Source: Actinomycetota bacterium (GTDB lineage: Bacteria > Actinomycetota > Thermoleophilia > Gaiellales > Gaiellaceae). From it: a DNA stretch of 64,000 bases. How positions within the stretch are numbered: the first letter of the stretch is position 1; each line of letters starts with the position of its first letter. Location: assembly GCA_004366385.1 (NCBI GenBank), contig SIRU01000051.1, positions 1 to 64,000 on the forward strand, written 5' to 3'. Made by a program: the position numbers and the translations under genes. Shown here piece by piece: positions 17,060 to 25,737 of this stretch. The notes below the pieces were generated by a model. It was not told the origin of the DNA. It saw nothing but the letters and a program-made list of their open reading frames with translations, and made no database searches.

Positions 17060-17088
17060 GTCGCGAAGGGTAGTTACGCTGAGACGCG
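17060..17088. promoter_or_regulatory. 29-bp divergent leaderless promoter pair
   Basis: The -10 boxes TACCCT (minus, 17067-17072) and TACGCT (plus, 17075-17080) lie 2 bp apart and each ends 7-8 nt from a start codon. Polymerase could hardly occupy both at once, so the two genes are probably expressed alternately. Confidence 0.55.
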
Positions 17089-17544
17089 ATGCTCGCGGCG
17101 AACTACCGCTCCGGTGACGACTTCGTGGTCGAGTTCCTCGGCCATCGCTTCGAGTTCAGCGCGCACGACTTCTCCGAGCGCGTGACAGCCGCTGCGGTCA
17201 AGCTCGGGCTCGTCGAGTCGAACGACCTCGACGACGACGAGCAGCAGGACCTCGTCGAGCTCGTCGCCGACGGTCGCATCGTGGAGCCGCGCAGCGGCCT
17301 CGGGCTGTACCTCGTGCGCCACTGGGAGCGCCTCTCGCTCGTCGGGGACGAGTCGCTCGTCTACTGGCTGCGCAAGCTCGTCTTCCGCGGCGCCTGGCTC
17401 GACCATCGCGTGAAGGAAGGGCTGCTCGACGTCTCGTGGGAGGACGACACCGGAGACTTCGGCTACGCCGAGCCCGAGGGCGGGCGCACGCTCCTCGAGC
17501 TCGCCCCCGTGCCCTCGTGGCACGAGCTCCAGTACCGCGGGTAG
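17089..17544 (+). CDS. Conserved hypothetical soluble protein
   Basis: 151 aa, acidic, no signal peptide or TM. It begins MLAANYRSGDDFVVEFLGHRF and has mixed alpha/beta character with a charged centre (NDLDDDEQQDLVELV). No domain was recognised. The ATG is 8 nt after TACGCT (17075-17080), so it is probably leaderless. The stop is 3 bp from the stop of the convergent lipoprotein gene. Confidence 0.75.
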   Translation: MLAANYRSGDDFVVEFLGHRFEFSAHDFSERVTAAAVKLGLVESNDLDDDEQQDLVELVADGRIVEPRSGLGLYLVRHWERLSLVGDESLVYWLRKLVFRGAWLDHRVKEGLLDVSWEDDTGDFGYAEPEGGRTLLELAPVPSWHELQYRG

Positions 17545-17547
17545 CCC

Positions 17548-18087
17548 TCAGCCGGTGCAGGGCACGTCGCCCTCGAGGACGCCCTCGGGCGGCGGCGGGA
17601 TCGGAGCGTGTGCGCCCACGAACGGCTCGACCTCGTTCAGCGAGTGGAGAACGTCGAGCGCACGCAGCGGTGAGTCGCGGTTGCTGCCCTGGCCGCGAAC
17701 CACCTTGACCGCCACTCGCTGCGTGAAGAGCACCGGCGCGGTGTCGTGGCTCCCGAGCGGCGCGCCGCGGATCTCGCGCTCTCGCCAGATCTCGTTCTCC
17801 GAGTACTCGAGCAGATGCGAGCAGAGCGGCGAGATCTCGAGCTGCAGCGGAGGCAGGCAGCTGCCGCCGTCGCTCTGATCGCACTCGCCGTAGACGAGCC
17901 TGACCTCCGCGCTCGTCTCGTCGAGGCCGTCGATGCTCTCGAGATCGTGCCCCTCGAACGACTCGCCGAGCCAGTAGACCGGGAAGCGGTCGAACTCCGC
18001 GGCAGCGTCGATCTCGGAGCCTTCGGAGCCGCAGCCGGCCGCGGCGAGCGCCGCGAGGAGGACGGCGAGCGCGAGCGGGCGAGACAC
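17548..18087 (-). CDS. Putative lipoprotein
   Basis: 179 aa. The N-terminus MSRPLALAVLLAALAAAGC is a lipoprotein signal with lipobox LAAAGC, so the mature protein is tethered at Cys19 on the outer face of the membrane. It has further cysteines around residues 69, 77, 89 and 177, likely in disulfides. No family was recognised. It is the last gene of the ruvC-ruvA-ruvB-(105 aa) operon; its GTG lies within a partial REP-like palindrome shared with the stop of the gene before it. Confidence 0.8.
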   Translation of the reverse strand: MSRPLALAVLLAALAAAGCGSEGSEIDAAAEFDRFPVYWLGESFEGHDLESIDGLDETSAEVRLVYGECDQSDGGSCLPPLQLEISPLCSHLLEYSENEIWREREIRGAPLGSHDTAPVLFTQRVAVKVVRGQGSNRDSPLRALDVLHSLNEVEPFVGAHAPIPPPPEGVLEGDVPCTG

Positions 18088-18102
18088 GAGCCTCGCCCCT
18101 AC
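18088..18102. repeat. Partial REP-like element, copy 1
   Basis: GAGCCTCGCCCCTAC (minus: GTAGGGGCGAGGCTC) matches the ends of the copies at 23828-23850 and 55297-55320. The TAG inside it is the stop codon of the 105-aa gene, and the lipoprotein GTG follows at once. Confidence 0.5.
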
Positions 18103-18416
18103 TCGGCCGCGACGAACCCGAACGGCTGCTCGGTGTCCGGGGCCGAGATCTCGATCGTCTTCACGGCGCCGATCGGGACGATGACGCGCCGCGGCTCCTC
18201 GCCTCCGGACCGGTGCGGGACGAACGAGAAGAACCCGAAACCCGGCTCCGGCGTGGCCGCGGCGAGCACGTGGCGGGAGCCGTCGGCCAGCTCGAGCCGC
18301 ACCTCCGCCTGCTCCAAGCCGTGCTCGAGCGCGAACGACGCGACCATGCGGCTGAGGCGGGCGACGAACTCGTCCAGCGGCCCGGCGGCGCCCGGAGTCC
18401 AGATCGCGTGCGACAC
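18099..18416 (-). CDS. Hypothetical protein downstream of ruvB
   Basis: 105 aa, soluble, with no signal or TM. A helical first half (LDEFVARLSRMVASFALEHGL) leads to beta-rich VRLELADGSRHVLAAATPEPGFGFFSFVPH and VIVPIGAVKTIEIS. No domain was recognised. GTG at 18416 lies 3 nt after the ruvB stop, so it is co-translated with ruvB. Its stop is supplied by the REP-like element at 18088-18102. Confidence 0.75.
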   Translation of the reverse strand: MSHAIWTPGAAGPLDEFVARLSRMVASFALEHGLEQAEVRLELADGSRHVLAAATPEPGFGFFSFVPHRSGGEEPRRVIVPIGAVKTIEISAPDTEQPFGFVAAE

Positions 18417-18419
18417 CGC

Positions 18420-19430
18420 CTAGAAGAGCCCGTCCGCCGACCCGGCCGCCCCGATGTGCTCTCTCCCGAGCGCCGTGATCACGCGCCCACGCGGTGTCCG
18501 CTGGAGGAAGCCGAGCTGGAGGAGGTACGGCTCGTACACGTCCTCGATCGTATCCGGCTCCTCGCCGAGCGAGACCGCGAGCGTGGACAGCCCGACCGGG
18601 CCGCCCTCGAACTTGTGCGCGATCGCGGAGAGGAGCTCGCGGTCGGTGCGCTCGAGGCCGGCCTCGTCCACCTCGAGCAGCTCGAGCGCCTCGCGCGCGA
18701 TCTCGAGCGTGACGGCGCCGTCGTGACGCACCTGCGCGACATCGCGGACGCGCCGGAGGATGCGGTTCGCGACCCGCGGCGTCCCGCGCGCGCGCGACGC
18801 GATCTCGTCCGCCGCCTCCCCATCCGTCTCGACCTCGAGGATCCGCGCCGAGCGGGAGACGATGGTCGTGAGCTCCGCGTGCTCGTAGTAGCCGAGGCGG
18901 AAGGTCATGCCGAAGCGATCGCGAAGCGGCGTCGTCAGCAGGCCGGTGCGCGTGGTCGCGCCGACGAGCGTGAACGGGGGCAGGTCGAGGGTCAGCGTCC
19001 TCGCCCCCGCGCCCTGGCCGACGACGATGTCGAGCCGGAAGTCCTCGAGTGCCGGGTACAGGATCTCCTCGATCGCGCGGTTCACGCGGTGGATCTCGTC
19101 GATGAAGAGGACGTCGCGCGCGTCGAGACCGGTGAGGATCGCGGCCATGTCGCCCTTCCGCTCGAGCGCCGGGCCGGCGACCGTGCGCAGGCCGACGCCG
19201 AGCTCCTCGCGGACGATCCCGGCGAGCGTCGTCTTCCCGAGCCCGGGCGGGCCGACGAGGAGGACGTGGTCGAGCGCCTCGCCGCGCGCCTTCGCGGCCT
19301 CGAGCGCGATCGCGAGTTGCTCCTTCGCGCGCTCCTGGCCGACGAAGTCGGCGAGCCTCCGCGGGCGCAGGGTCTGCTCGACCTCCTCGTCGCCCTCCTG
19401 GAGCGCCGGGGCGAGGAACTGCGAGCTCAT
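18420..19430 (-). CDS. ruvB: Holliday junction helicase motor RuvB
   Basis: A 336-aa AAA+ motor that drives branch migration with RuvA. Walker A is [10 protein letters not shown] (about residue 60), Walker B FIDEIHR (about 110), sensor 1 GATTRTG (about 156), with the C-terminal winged-helix sequence ...[18 protein letters not shown]. Length is normal. ATG at 19430 overlaps the ruvA stop by 4 nt. Confidence 0.97.
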   Translation of the reverse strand: MSSQFLAPALQEGDEEVEQTLRPRRLADFVGQERAKEQLAIALEAAKARGEALDHVLLVGPPGLGKTTLAGIVREELGVGLRTVAGPALERKGDMAAILTGLDARDVLFIDEIHRVNRAIEEILYPALEDFRLDIVVGQGAGARTLTLDLPPFTLVGATTRTGLLTTPLRDRFGMTFRLGYYEHAELTTIVSRSARILEVETDGEAADEIASRARGTPRVANRILRRVRDVAQVRHDGAVTLEIAREALELLEVDEAGLERTDRELLSAIAHKFEGGPVGLSTLAVSLGEEPDTIEDVYEPYLLQLGFLQRTPRGRVITALGREHIGAAGSADGLF

Positions 19431-20011
19431 GCGGCCGCGGCCCCCTTGAGCGCTTCGCGCACCCGCTCCTCCGGCGGGAGCTCAGGGTCGGTCGCGGCCA
19501 GCGCGGTCTCGGCCTCGATCACGGAGTAGCCGAGCTCGACGAGCGCGTCGCGCGCGACGACGTGAGCCGACGTCGGAGCGCCCGGCAGCGACGGCAGCGC
19601 GACCACGTCCTCGCTCGCGAGCTTCTCCTTGAGCTCGAGCACGATGCGCTCGGCAGTCTTCTTCCCGATGCCGGGGATGGCCTGGAAGCGCGCCGGGTCG
19701 CCGACGACGATCGCGCGGCGCAGCTCGGCCGCGGGCGCGCTCGAGACCACCGCGAGCGCGACCTTCGGCCCGATGCCGTTGACGCCGAGCAGCTGGACGA
19801 AGAGCTCGCGCTCGGCCGCGTCCGCGAAGCCGTAGAGCTGGAGCACGTCCTCCCGCACGTGCAGGTACGTCTCGAGCGTCACCTCGGAGACGCCCTCCCC
19901 CAGCCGGAGGGCGCTGGGGGTCGCGGCGACCAGGTAGCCGACGCCGCCGACGTCGACGACGAGCCCGTCGAGCGTCCGCCCCGCCGGGGCTCCCCGCAGG
20001 CGCGAGATCAC
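19427..20011 (-). CDS. ruvA: Holliday junction DNA-binding protein RuvA
   Basis: 194 aa. An OB domain (residues 1-62) precedes the tandem helix-hairpin-helix region ([17 protein letters not shown] and [18 protein letters not shown]) and the C-terminal domain III that contacts RuvB ([14 protein letters not shown]). GTG at 20011 overlaps the ruvC stop (GTGA), which fixes the start. The longer frame upstream is a shadow of ruvC. Confidence 0.97.
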   Translation of the reverse strand: MISRLRGAPAGRTLDGLVVDVGGVGYLVAATPSALRLGEGVSEVTLETYLHVREDVLQLYGFADAAERELFVQLLGVNGIGPKVALAVVSSAPAAELRRAIVVGDPARFQAIPGIGKKTAERIVLELKEKLASEDVVALPSLPGAPTSAHVVARDALVELGYSVIEAETALAATDPELPPEERVREALKGAAAA

Positions 20012-20496
20012 CCTGCCGCCTCCAGCAGCGGGGGTGCGAGCGCGTGGCAGATCGCGACCGCGAGCGCGTCCGCGACGTGGTCGTTCACGGGCTCCGCCTC
20101 GAGCGCCAGGATCACCTTCACCATCCGCTGCATCTGCCCTTTCTCCGCGCGGCCGTAGCCGCAGACCGCCTGCTTGACGCGGGCCGGCGCGTACTCCGCG
20201 CAGTCGACCCCGGCGGCGGCCGCCGCGACGAGCACGGCGCCGCGCGCCTGACCGACGGAGAGCGCGATGCGGGCGTCGGCTCCCACGTAGGACTCCTCGA
20301 GCGCGACGGCGTCCGGCGCGTGCTCCGCAACGAGCTGCCGGACGCCCTCGAAGATCGTGAGCAGCCTGGCGTCGAGCCGCTCCCGCGCGGACGTCCGCCA
20401 GCACCCGGAGACCACCTCCCGGAGGCGCCCGTCGCTTTCGTGGACGATCCCGTACCCGCACGCAGCCGTCCCTGGGTCGATGCCGAGGACCTTCAC
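20008..20496 (-). CDS. ruvC: Holliday junction resolvase RuvC
   Basis: A 162-aa RNase H-like endonuclease that cuts Holliday junctions. The first catalytic Asp is in GIDPGTAACGYG (residue 6), the second acid in ALEESYVG (about 68), and the C-terminal Asp pair in NDHVADALAVA (about 141). GTG at 20496 follows TACCTT (plus coordinates 20503-20508) by 6 nt, so the operon message is probably leaderless. It is the first gene of ruvC-ruvA-ruvB-105 aa-lipoprotein. Confidence 0.97.
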   Translation of the reverse strand: MKVLGIDPGTAACGYGIVHESDGRLREVVSGCWRTSARERLDARLLTIFEGVRQLVAEHAPDAVALEESYVGADARIALSVGQARGAVLVAAAAAGVDCAEYAPARVKQAVCGYGRAEKGQMQRMVKVILALEAEPVNDHVADALAVAICHALAPPLLEAAG

Positions 20497-20571
20497 GGAG
20501 GGAAGGTAGAGACGGCCTCGGACGGCTTCCGGAGCCGGGCTACCCGGCCCGGCTCCGGCGGCCGCGACGCA

Positions 20572-21054
20572 TCAGCAGTTCTCCGTCGTCCACTGCGAGA
20601 CGTTCTGGGAGGCCTCGGTGATCTCGGCCTGGTTCAGCGACGAGACGGCCGCCTGGATCTTCGCGAGATCCTCGGCGTCCGGGATCTCGTTCGGCTCGAG
20701 GTCGATCTCGCCGAGCGCCTCGGCGTACTGCGCGTAGGCCTCGGCGAGCACCTGGATGTCGTCCCGGATCTCGGCCGGCGCCTCGCCGGCGAACCGCTCG
20801 AGCAGCCCCTGCACCTCCTCGGAGTCGGCGTCGGTGCCTCCGGCCGCGGCGAACGCGTTGCCCAGCGCCGTGTACGCCGCGACGAGCTCGGCGCACTCGT
20901 CGTCGCCGAAGACCTCGGACCCATCGGTCGTCGTCTCGTTCGTGGTCGTCTCGGTGACGGTGTCCGTGTCGGCCGCCGTCTCGTCGTCTCCGCCGCCGCA
21001 CCCGGCCCCCGCGAGCGCCAGCAGGAGAACCACGGCAATCGTCAGCACGCGCAC
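20572..21054 (-). CDS. Putative lipoprotein with acidic/Thr linker
   Basis: 160 aa. The signal peptide ends in lipobox LAGAGC, followed by a GGGDDE and Thr/Asp/Glu-rich spacer (about residues 20-48). The helical domain (about 50-155) ends QWTTENC, with a terminal Cys that may pair with the Cys in DDECAELV. I chose GTG at 21054 because AAGGAG lies 5 nt upstream. No family name is certain; such proteins are common extracytoplasmic components in actinobacteria. Confidence 0.8.
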   Translation of the reverse strand: MRVLTIAVVLLLALAGAGCGGGDDETAADTDTVTETTTNETTTDGSEVFGDDECAELVAAYTALGNAFAAAGGTDADSEEVQGLLERFAGEAPAEIRDDIQVLAEAYAQYAEALGEIDLEPNEIPDAEDLAKIQAAVSSLNQAEITEASQNVSQWTTENC

Positions 21055-21121
21055 GTCCTCTCCTTCCTCTCGATCCCCTCGACGACGCGGGACGGTAGCA
21101 CCGTCGCGCGCGACGCGTGGC

Positions 21122-23047
21122 TCAGGCGAGATGGCGGGAGAAGAAGCCCGTGATCGCGTCGTAGCAGCGCACGCGGTTTCCGAGCTTGAGCACGTCGTGG
21201 CCCTCGTCCTCGAAGACGAGGTACTCGACGTCCTTGCCGAGCCCGCGGAGCTCCTCGACGAGGTCGGCCGACTCCGGCTCGACGACACGCGGGTCGTTCC
21301 GGCCCTGGATCACGAGGAGCGGCGCCGTGATGTCGCCGATCTTCGTGCGCGGCGAGCGCTCGACGAGGAACTCGCGATCCTGCTCCGGGTCGCCGAGGGC
21401 GAGCGCGAAGTACGGCTTCCACGTCTCCGGGATCCGCTCCATGAACGTGATCAGGTCGTACGGGCCGAACATGTCCACTGCCGCCCGCCAGAGCTCCGGG
21501 TGCCGCGACGCGAGCATCAGCGTCATGTAGCCGCCGTACGAGCGCCCGACGACGCCCGCGCGGGACGTGTCGACACCGTCGTCGTTCGGGAGCACCTCGG
21601 TCATCGCGTGCACGTGGTCGAGCCGGTCGAGCCCGCCCCAGTCCCTGTCCACGCGCTTCGTGTAGTCGAGGCCGTAGCCCGTGGAGCCGCGCACGTTCGG
21701 GACGAAGACGGCGAAGCCCTCGAGCGCCAGGATCTGGATCAGCGGCATCGAGAACCACGCGAAGTTCGGGCGCTCCTGCCCCTGCGGGCCGCCGTGCACG
21801 TAGTAGACGAGCGGCCGCGGGCCCTCGTAGCCGAGCTCGGGGGACGGCCGGTAGATCCGCGCCGACACGCGCAGCCCGTCGTGGGACTCGAACGACGCAT
21901 CCTCGCCCGCGGACAGGAGCTCCGGCGCGATCCCGAGCACGCGCTCGCGCGTCCTGCGCGCCGGCGGCGTGTCCTTCGCCAGCACCCAGAGCTGCGTCGG
22001 GTCGGTGGCGGTGCAGAACGACAGCGCGTACCCGCCGCTCTCCTCGTCGTGGTGGAGCCCGTGCAGGATGCCGCCCGCGAGCGGCTCCCGGCCGACCAGC
22101 ACGCGCTCGACCTCGAGCGCGCGGCCGTCCTCGTCGAAGCTCGCCTCGTACGCCCACGAGCAGCCGTCGATGTTGTAGGTGAGCGCGTAGCGCAGGCCCT
22201 CGAGATGCGCGATGCGCTCGAGCTCGCCCTCTCCCTCGTGCCCGACGCCGGAGACGGAGACCCGCTCGAGCTCGCCGGAGCCGCTGAGATCGATGTAGCC
22301 CGGGGTGCCCGCATCGTCGAACGCGGTCGTCGAGAGCAGGATCCCGCGCCCGCTGACGGTGACGTGCGTGGAGCCGACGCCGGTGAGCGGGTAGTCCTTC
22401 CCCGGCTCGCGCTCGTCGATCGGCGTCCCGTGCAGCAGCGCGCGGTTGCCGTCCGCGTCGAGCTCGTAGAGCACGACGTCGCCCATCGTGTAGCCGTCGC
22501 CGAGGAAGACGCGCGAGTGGTCGGGGCTCCACGCGGCCACGTACGCGCCGAACGGGCTGGAGCCGATCTCCTCCGCCTCCCCGGTCCCGAGGTCGACGCG
22601 CACCGCGAACATCAGCGACTCCTCGCGCGACTGAGCGTGGAAGTAGCCGATCGCGCTCGCCGGGTCGACGTCGACGAGGCTCGAGCGCCGCCCGCGGAAC
22701 GCCTCCTCCGAGAGCGGTTCCGGGAACCCGCCTGCGAGCGGGAGCACGTACGGCTCGTAGTTCTCGTCGCCGTCCGCGTCGATCATGACCACGATCCGGT
22801 CGAGCTCCGGGAGCGCCCAGAAGGGGCGGCCGCCGACGAGCTCGGGGTTCTGAAGCGCGAGCTGCGGCGGGAGCAGCGGCTCCGGCACGCCGCCCTCCGC
22901 ATCCATGGCGTACAGGCTCAGATGCCCGGAGAGGTTGGAGATGAAGTAGAGGCGCCCGGCGGTCAGCTGCGGCTCGACGAAGAGGCGCGCGGAGAGCAGC
23001 GACTCGATCCGCCTGGCTGTGAGGCTCGACTCGGCAGTGACGGCCAC
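21122..23047 (-). CDS. S9 family prolyl-oligopeptidase-like serine peptidase
   Basis: 641 aa, no signal peptide. The N-terminal about 380 residues are beta-propeller-like (repeated strand blocks such as GRLYFISNLSGHLSLYAMD). The C-terminal alpha/beta hydrolase has the nucleophile Ser in VVGRSYGGYMTLML, the Asp in IQGRNDPRVV and the His in EDEGHDVLK, with the family motif YYVHGGPQGQ. It should cleave short peptides in the cytosol. It starts with GTG 4 nt after the yebC stop, so it is the last gene of pdxS-pdxT-yebC-S9. Confidence 0.92.
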   Translation of the reverse strand: MAVTAESSLTARRIESLLSARLFVEPQLTAGRLYFISNLSGHLSLYAMDAEGGVPEPLLPPQLALQNPELVGGRPFWALPELDRIVVMIDADGDENYEPYVLPLAGGFPEPLSEEAFRGRRSSLVDVDPASAIGYFHAQSREESLMFAVRVDLGTGEAEEIGSSPFGAYVAAWSPDHSRVFLGDGYTMGDVVLYELDADGNRALLHGTPIDEREPGKDYPLTGVGSTHVTVSGRGILLSTTAFDDAGTPGYIDLSGSGELERVSVSGVGHEGEGELERIAHLEGLRYALTYNIDGCSWAYEASFDEDGRALEVERVLVGREPLAGGILHGLHHDEESGGYALSFCTATDPTQLWVLAKDTPPARRTRERVLGIAPELLSAGEDASFESHDGLRVSARIYRPSPELGYEGPRPLVYYVHGGPQGQERPNFAWFSMPLIQILALEGFAVFVPNVRGSTGYGLDYTKRVDRDWGGLDRLDHVHAMTEVLPNDDGVDTSRAGVVGRSYGGYMTLMLASRHPELWRAAVDMFGPYDLITFMERIPETWKPYFALALGDPEQDREFLVERSPRTKIGDITAPLLVIQGRNDPRVVEPESADLVEELRGLGKDVEYLVFEDEGHDVLKLGNRVRCYDAITGFFSRHLA

Positions 23048-23051
23048 GCGA

Positions 23052-23807
23052 CTAGGAGGCTACCGCTTCGAGGACCGCCTCGGGGATGTCGAAGTTCGCG
23101 TACACGTCCTGCACGTCGTCGGACTCCTCGAGGCCGTCGACGAGCTTCATCACCTGGCGCGCGATCCGCTCGTCTTCGATCGCCACCGTCGTCTTCGCGA
23201 CCATGGAGAGCTCGGCCGAGTCGACGGTCATCCCCGCGGCCTCGATCGCCTCGCGCACGGCGGTCAGCGTCTCGGGCGCGCTCGAGACGACGAAGCTGGA
23301 GCCGTCCTGCTCGACGTCGTCTGCGCCCGCGTCGGCGGCGACGAGGAGGAGCTCCTCTTCGTCGACGCCGTCGGCCGGCACGAAAACGATGCCGCGCCGC
23401 TCGAACTGCCAGGCGACCGCGCCGGTCGTGCCGAGATTGCCGCCGTGCTTCGTGAACAGGTGGCGCACCTCCGAGGCCGTGCGGTTGCGGTTGTCCGTGA
23501 GCGTCTCGACGAGCACGGCGACGCCCTCCGGGCCGTAGCCCTCGTACACGACCGTGTCGTAGCCCGAGCCCTCCGAGTCGGCGCCCGACCCTTTCGCGAT
23601 CGCGCGCTCGATGTTGTCCTTCGGCATCGAGTACGAGCGCGCCTTCTCGATCGCGTTCTGGAGCGCGAGGTTGCCGGCCGGGTCGGGCCCGCCCTCCCGC
23701 GCGGCGACGATGATCGCGCGCGAGAGCTTCGAGAACAGCTTCCCGCGCTTCGCGTCGGCCGCGCCCTTCTTGTGCTTGATCGACGACCACTTGCTATGCC
23801 CCGACAC
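23052..23807 (-). CDS. yebC: YebC/PmpR-family regulatory or translation factor
   Basis: A 251-aa cytosolic protein. The N-terminal signature GHSKWSSIKHKKGAADAKRG is intact, followed by NIERAIAKGSG and YEGYGPEGVAVLVE, both typical of the family. Family members act as transcriptional regulators, and some relieve ribosome stalling at proline runs. The GTG start has GGAGGAGATCC upstream as Shine-Dalgarno and overlaps the end of pdxT by 14 nt. Confidence 0.96.
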   Translation of the reverse strand: MSGHSKWSSIKHKKGAADAKRGKLFSKLSRAIIVAAREGGPDPAGNLALQNAIEKARSYSMPKDNIERAIAKGSGADSEGSGYDTVVYEGYGPEGVAVLVETLTDNRNRTASEVRHLFTKHGGNLGTTGAVAWQFERRGIVFVPADGVDEEELLLVAADAGADDVEQDGSSFVVSSAPETLTAVREAIEAAGMTVDSAELSMVAKTTVAIEDERIARQVMKLVDGLEESDDVQDVYANFDIPEAVLEAVAS

Positions 23808-24408
23808 GGATCTCCTCCTTGCCGTTCGTAGGGGGGAGGCTTGCCTCGCCCTCGTGCGCCTGCGCGCGAACCATTTCCAGGAACCGCTCGTGCACCCGCG
23901 TGTCGTCGGTCAGCTCGGGGTGGAAGCTGGCGAGCAGCAGCCGCCCGTCGCGCACGAGCACCGGCTCGCCGTCGAGCTCGCCGAGCACCGAGACGCCGTC
24001 TCCGAGCGCGCGGATGCGCGGCGCGCGGATGAAGACACCGCGCAGCGGCTCCGCCTCTCCGGCGAGGTCGACGTCCGCCTCGAAGCTCCTGACCTGCCGC
24101 CCGTAGGCGTTGCGGTCGACCGACAGGTCGGCGAGGCCGAGGTGCTCGCGGTCGAGGACGATCATTCCCGCGCAGGTGCCGAGGATCGGCCCGGCGAACC
24201 CGCAGATCGCCTCGTCGAGCCGGTACAGCTCCGCCAGCCGCACGATCGTCGTCGACTCGCCGCCCGGGAGCACGAGCCCGTCGAGCCCGTCGAGCTGGCT
24301 CGGCACCCGCACCTCGACGACCTCGGCGCCGAGCGCGCGCAGCACGCGCGCGTGCTCGCGGAACGCGCCCTGGAGCGCGAGGACGCCGATGTTCAGCGGG
24401 GCTGACAC
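23794..24408 (-). CDS. pdxT: Pyridoxal 5'-phosphate synthase glutaminase subunit PdxT
   Basis: 204 aa. This class I glutamine amidotransferase gives ammonia to PdxS for vitamin B6 synthesis. The nucleophile Cys is in GTCAGMI (about residue 80), the oxyanion turn GGEST (about 47) and the His/Glu pair in SFHPEL (about 173). GTG at 24408 is 10 nt after the pdxS stop. The C-terminal sequence EGEASLPPT is encoded by a REP-like palindrome (23828-23850) and nearly matches the tail of the kinase ending at 55357, so it is probably an acquired extension. Confidence 0.95.
   Translation of the reverse strand: MSAPLNIGVLALQGAFREHARVLRALGAEVVEVRVPSQLDGLDGLVLPGGESTTIVRLAELYRLDEAICGFAGPILGTCAGMIVLDREHLGLADLSVDRNAYGRQVRSFEADVDLAGEAEPLRGVFIRAPRIRALGDGVSVLGELDGEPVLVRDGRLLLASFHPELTDDTRVHERFLEMVRAQAHEGEASLPPTNGKEEIRVGA
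23828..23850. repeat. REP-like palindrome inside the pdxT 3' end, copy 2
   Basis: On the plus strand it begins GTAGGGGGGAGGCTTGCC and can fold GAGGC-(T)-GCCTC. It matches copy 3 (55297-55320, reverse orientation) apart from two substitutions. Read in the pdxT frame it gives GEASLPPT. Confidence 0.6.
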
Positions 24409-24418
24409 GACGGGACGT

Positions 24419-25345
24419 CTACCAGCCGCGGGCTTCGAGCCGCTCGGCCTCGGGGATCGAGGCGGCTGAGATCCCCACCATCGGCTGCCCGAGGCCCGTG
24501 GAGACGTCGGCGAGCACCTTCGGGTCGTCGAAATGCGTCGTCGCCTCGACGATCGCGCGTGCGCGGCGCGACACGTCCTCGATCCAGCCGTCGCGGTCGA
24601 GCACCGCGTCGCGGCCCGACTTGAAGATCCCGGAGCCGACGAAGACGCCGTCCGCGCCGAGCTGCATGCAGAGCGCCGCGTCCGCAGGGGTCGCGATCCC
24701 GCCCGCGGTGAACGTGACCACCGGCAGCCGCCCGTTCTCGGCGACCCAGCGCACGAGCTCGTACGGCGCGCGGTGCTCCTTCGCGGCCGCATGGAGCTCG
24801 TCCACGCGCAGCGAGCCGAGCGCCCGGATCGCGCCGAACACGGCCCGCATGTGCGTGACCGCGTTCACGATGTCGCCCGTCCCGGCCTCGCCCTTCGTCC
24901 GGATCATGGCCGCGCCCTCGGAGATGCGCCTGAGCGCCTCGCCGAGGTTCGTCGCGCCGCACACGAACGGCACCGTGAAGCCCCACTTGTCCACGTGGTG
25001 CTCGACGTCCGCGGGCGTCAGCACCTCGGACTCGTCGATGTAGTCGACCTCGAGCGCCTCCAGGATCTGCGCCTCGGCGAAGTGGCCGATGCGGCACTTG
25101 GCCATGACCGGGACGGACACGGCCTCCTGGATCTCCTTGATCTTGAGCGGGTCGGCCATGCGCGCCACGCCGCCCTCCTGCCGGATGTCGGCCGGCACGC
25201 GCTCGAGCGCCATCACCGCGCACGCGCCCGCCTCCTCGGCGATCCGCGCCTGGTCCGCGTCGATTACGTCCATGATGACGCCGCCCTTCAGCATCTCCGC
25301 GAGACCGGTCTTGACGCGCAGCGTGCCGCGCTCGTGCTGGCTCAT
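24419..25345 (-). CDS. pdxS: Pyridoxal 5'-phosphate synthase subunit PdxS
   Basis: A 308-aa (beta/alpha)8 lyase that condenses ribose-5-phosphate, glyceraldehyde-3-phosphate and ammonia into PLP. The family blocks [41 protein letters not shown] and FVGSGIFKS are intact, and catalytic lysines are present in the expected strands. The ATG is 6 nt after TAGACT (plus coordinates 25352-25357), so it is probably leaderless. It heads the operon with pdxT, yebC and the S9 peptidase. Confidence 0.97.
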   Translation of the reverse strand: MSQHERGTLRVKTGLAEMLKGGVIMDVIDADQARIAEEAGACAVMALERVPADIRQEGGVARMADPLKIKEIQEAVSVPVMAKCRIGHFAEAQILEALEVDYIDESEVLTPADVEHHVDKWGFTVPFVCGATNLGEALRRISEGAAMIRTKGEAGTGDIVNAVTHMRAVFGAIRALGSLRVDELHAAAKEHRAPYELVRWVAENGRLPVVTFTAGGIATPADAALCMQLGADGVFVGSGIFKSGRDAVLDRDGWIEDVSRRARAIVEATTHFDDPKVLADVSTGLGQPMVGISAASIPEAERLEARGW

Positions 25346-25585
25346 GGCCGGAGTCTAGCCGCGCGACTTTTCCCCGGTCCTGTGGAAGACGACGACGGAC
25401 TTCTCCGAAATTGCGGCTTTCCCCCTGTGGAAATCACCTGGAAACGCTCGCAATCGATCGCACGATGTGGAACAGATACCCGCTACCGGCGCGACTCCTC
25501 TCCCCGCAGGCGATGAGCCTGGCCCGAAGTTGCGCCGCAGTGACAGACGGCCCGCCCACCCGGGCCGTTTGTCTGTTGTGCGTCA

Positions 25586-25617
25586 GATCGGAACTTCGCT
25601 AGAGCGAAGTTCCGATC
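25586..25617. repeat. Perfect 15-bp inverted repeat
   Basis: GATCGGAACTTCGCT and its exact complement flank AG. The arrangement CGGAA...CTAG...TCCG followed by CGCGCGAAG recurs imperfectly after the second RNA copy (29810-29850), so it may be a mobile hairpin family. Confidence 0.55.
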
Positions 25618-25643
25618 GCGCGAAGAGCAAAGGACCTGAAGGC

Positions 25644-25719
25644 GGCCGGCTTGCGCCGGCCGCGGTCGCAGCATCCCGACAGCGCCGCGGTCCGGCCGGC
25701 TTGCGCCGGCCGCGGTCGC
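25644..25719. repeat. Two direct copies of a 26-bp hairpin repeat
   Basis: The 26-bp unit at 25644-25669 is repeated exactly at 25694-25719. Each holds the hairpin GGCCGGC-TTGC-GCCGGCC followed by GCGGTCGC. The pair lies directly after the peroxiredoxin stop in its reading direction and probably stabilises or ends that message. Confidence 0.65.
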
Positions 25720-25737
25720 TCCGCCCAGAGAGTCGCG

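Larger units (their letters stand above)
25346..25737. other. Gene-free region rich in hairpins and repeats
   Basis: 392 bp. Besides the pdxS promoter (-10 at 25352-25357) it holds three TGTGGAANA words on the plus strand (25381-25389, 25426-25434, 25466-25474), degenerate DnaA-box-like. A 13-bp hairpin with a GU pair (25543-25573) is followed by TGTTGTG, then a perfect 15-bp hairpin (25586-25617) and two copies of a 26-bp hairpin repeat. A plus-strand small RNA ending at the first hairpin is possible (-10-like CACGAT at 25461-25466), but no coding region was seen. Confidence 0.5.

Noticed and set aside
25381-25474. Chromosome origin (oriC) suggested by DnaA-box-like words
   Set aside because: Each word has at least one mismatch to TTWTNCACA, and no dnaA, dnaN or AT-rich unwinding region is nearby.
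25586-25719. CRISPR array
   Set aside because: Only two direct repeats 50 bp apart, each a self-hairpin, and no cas genes.
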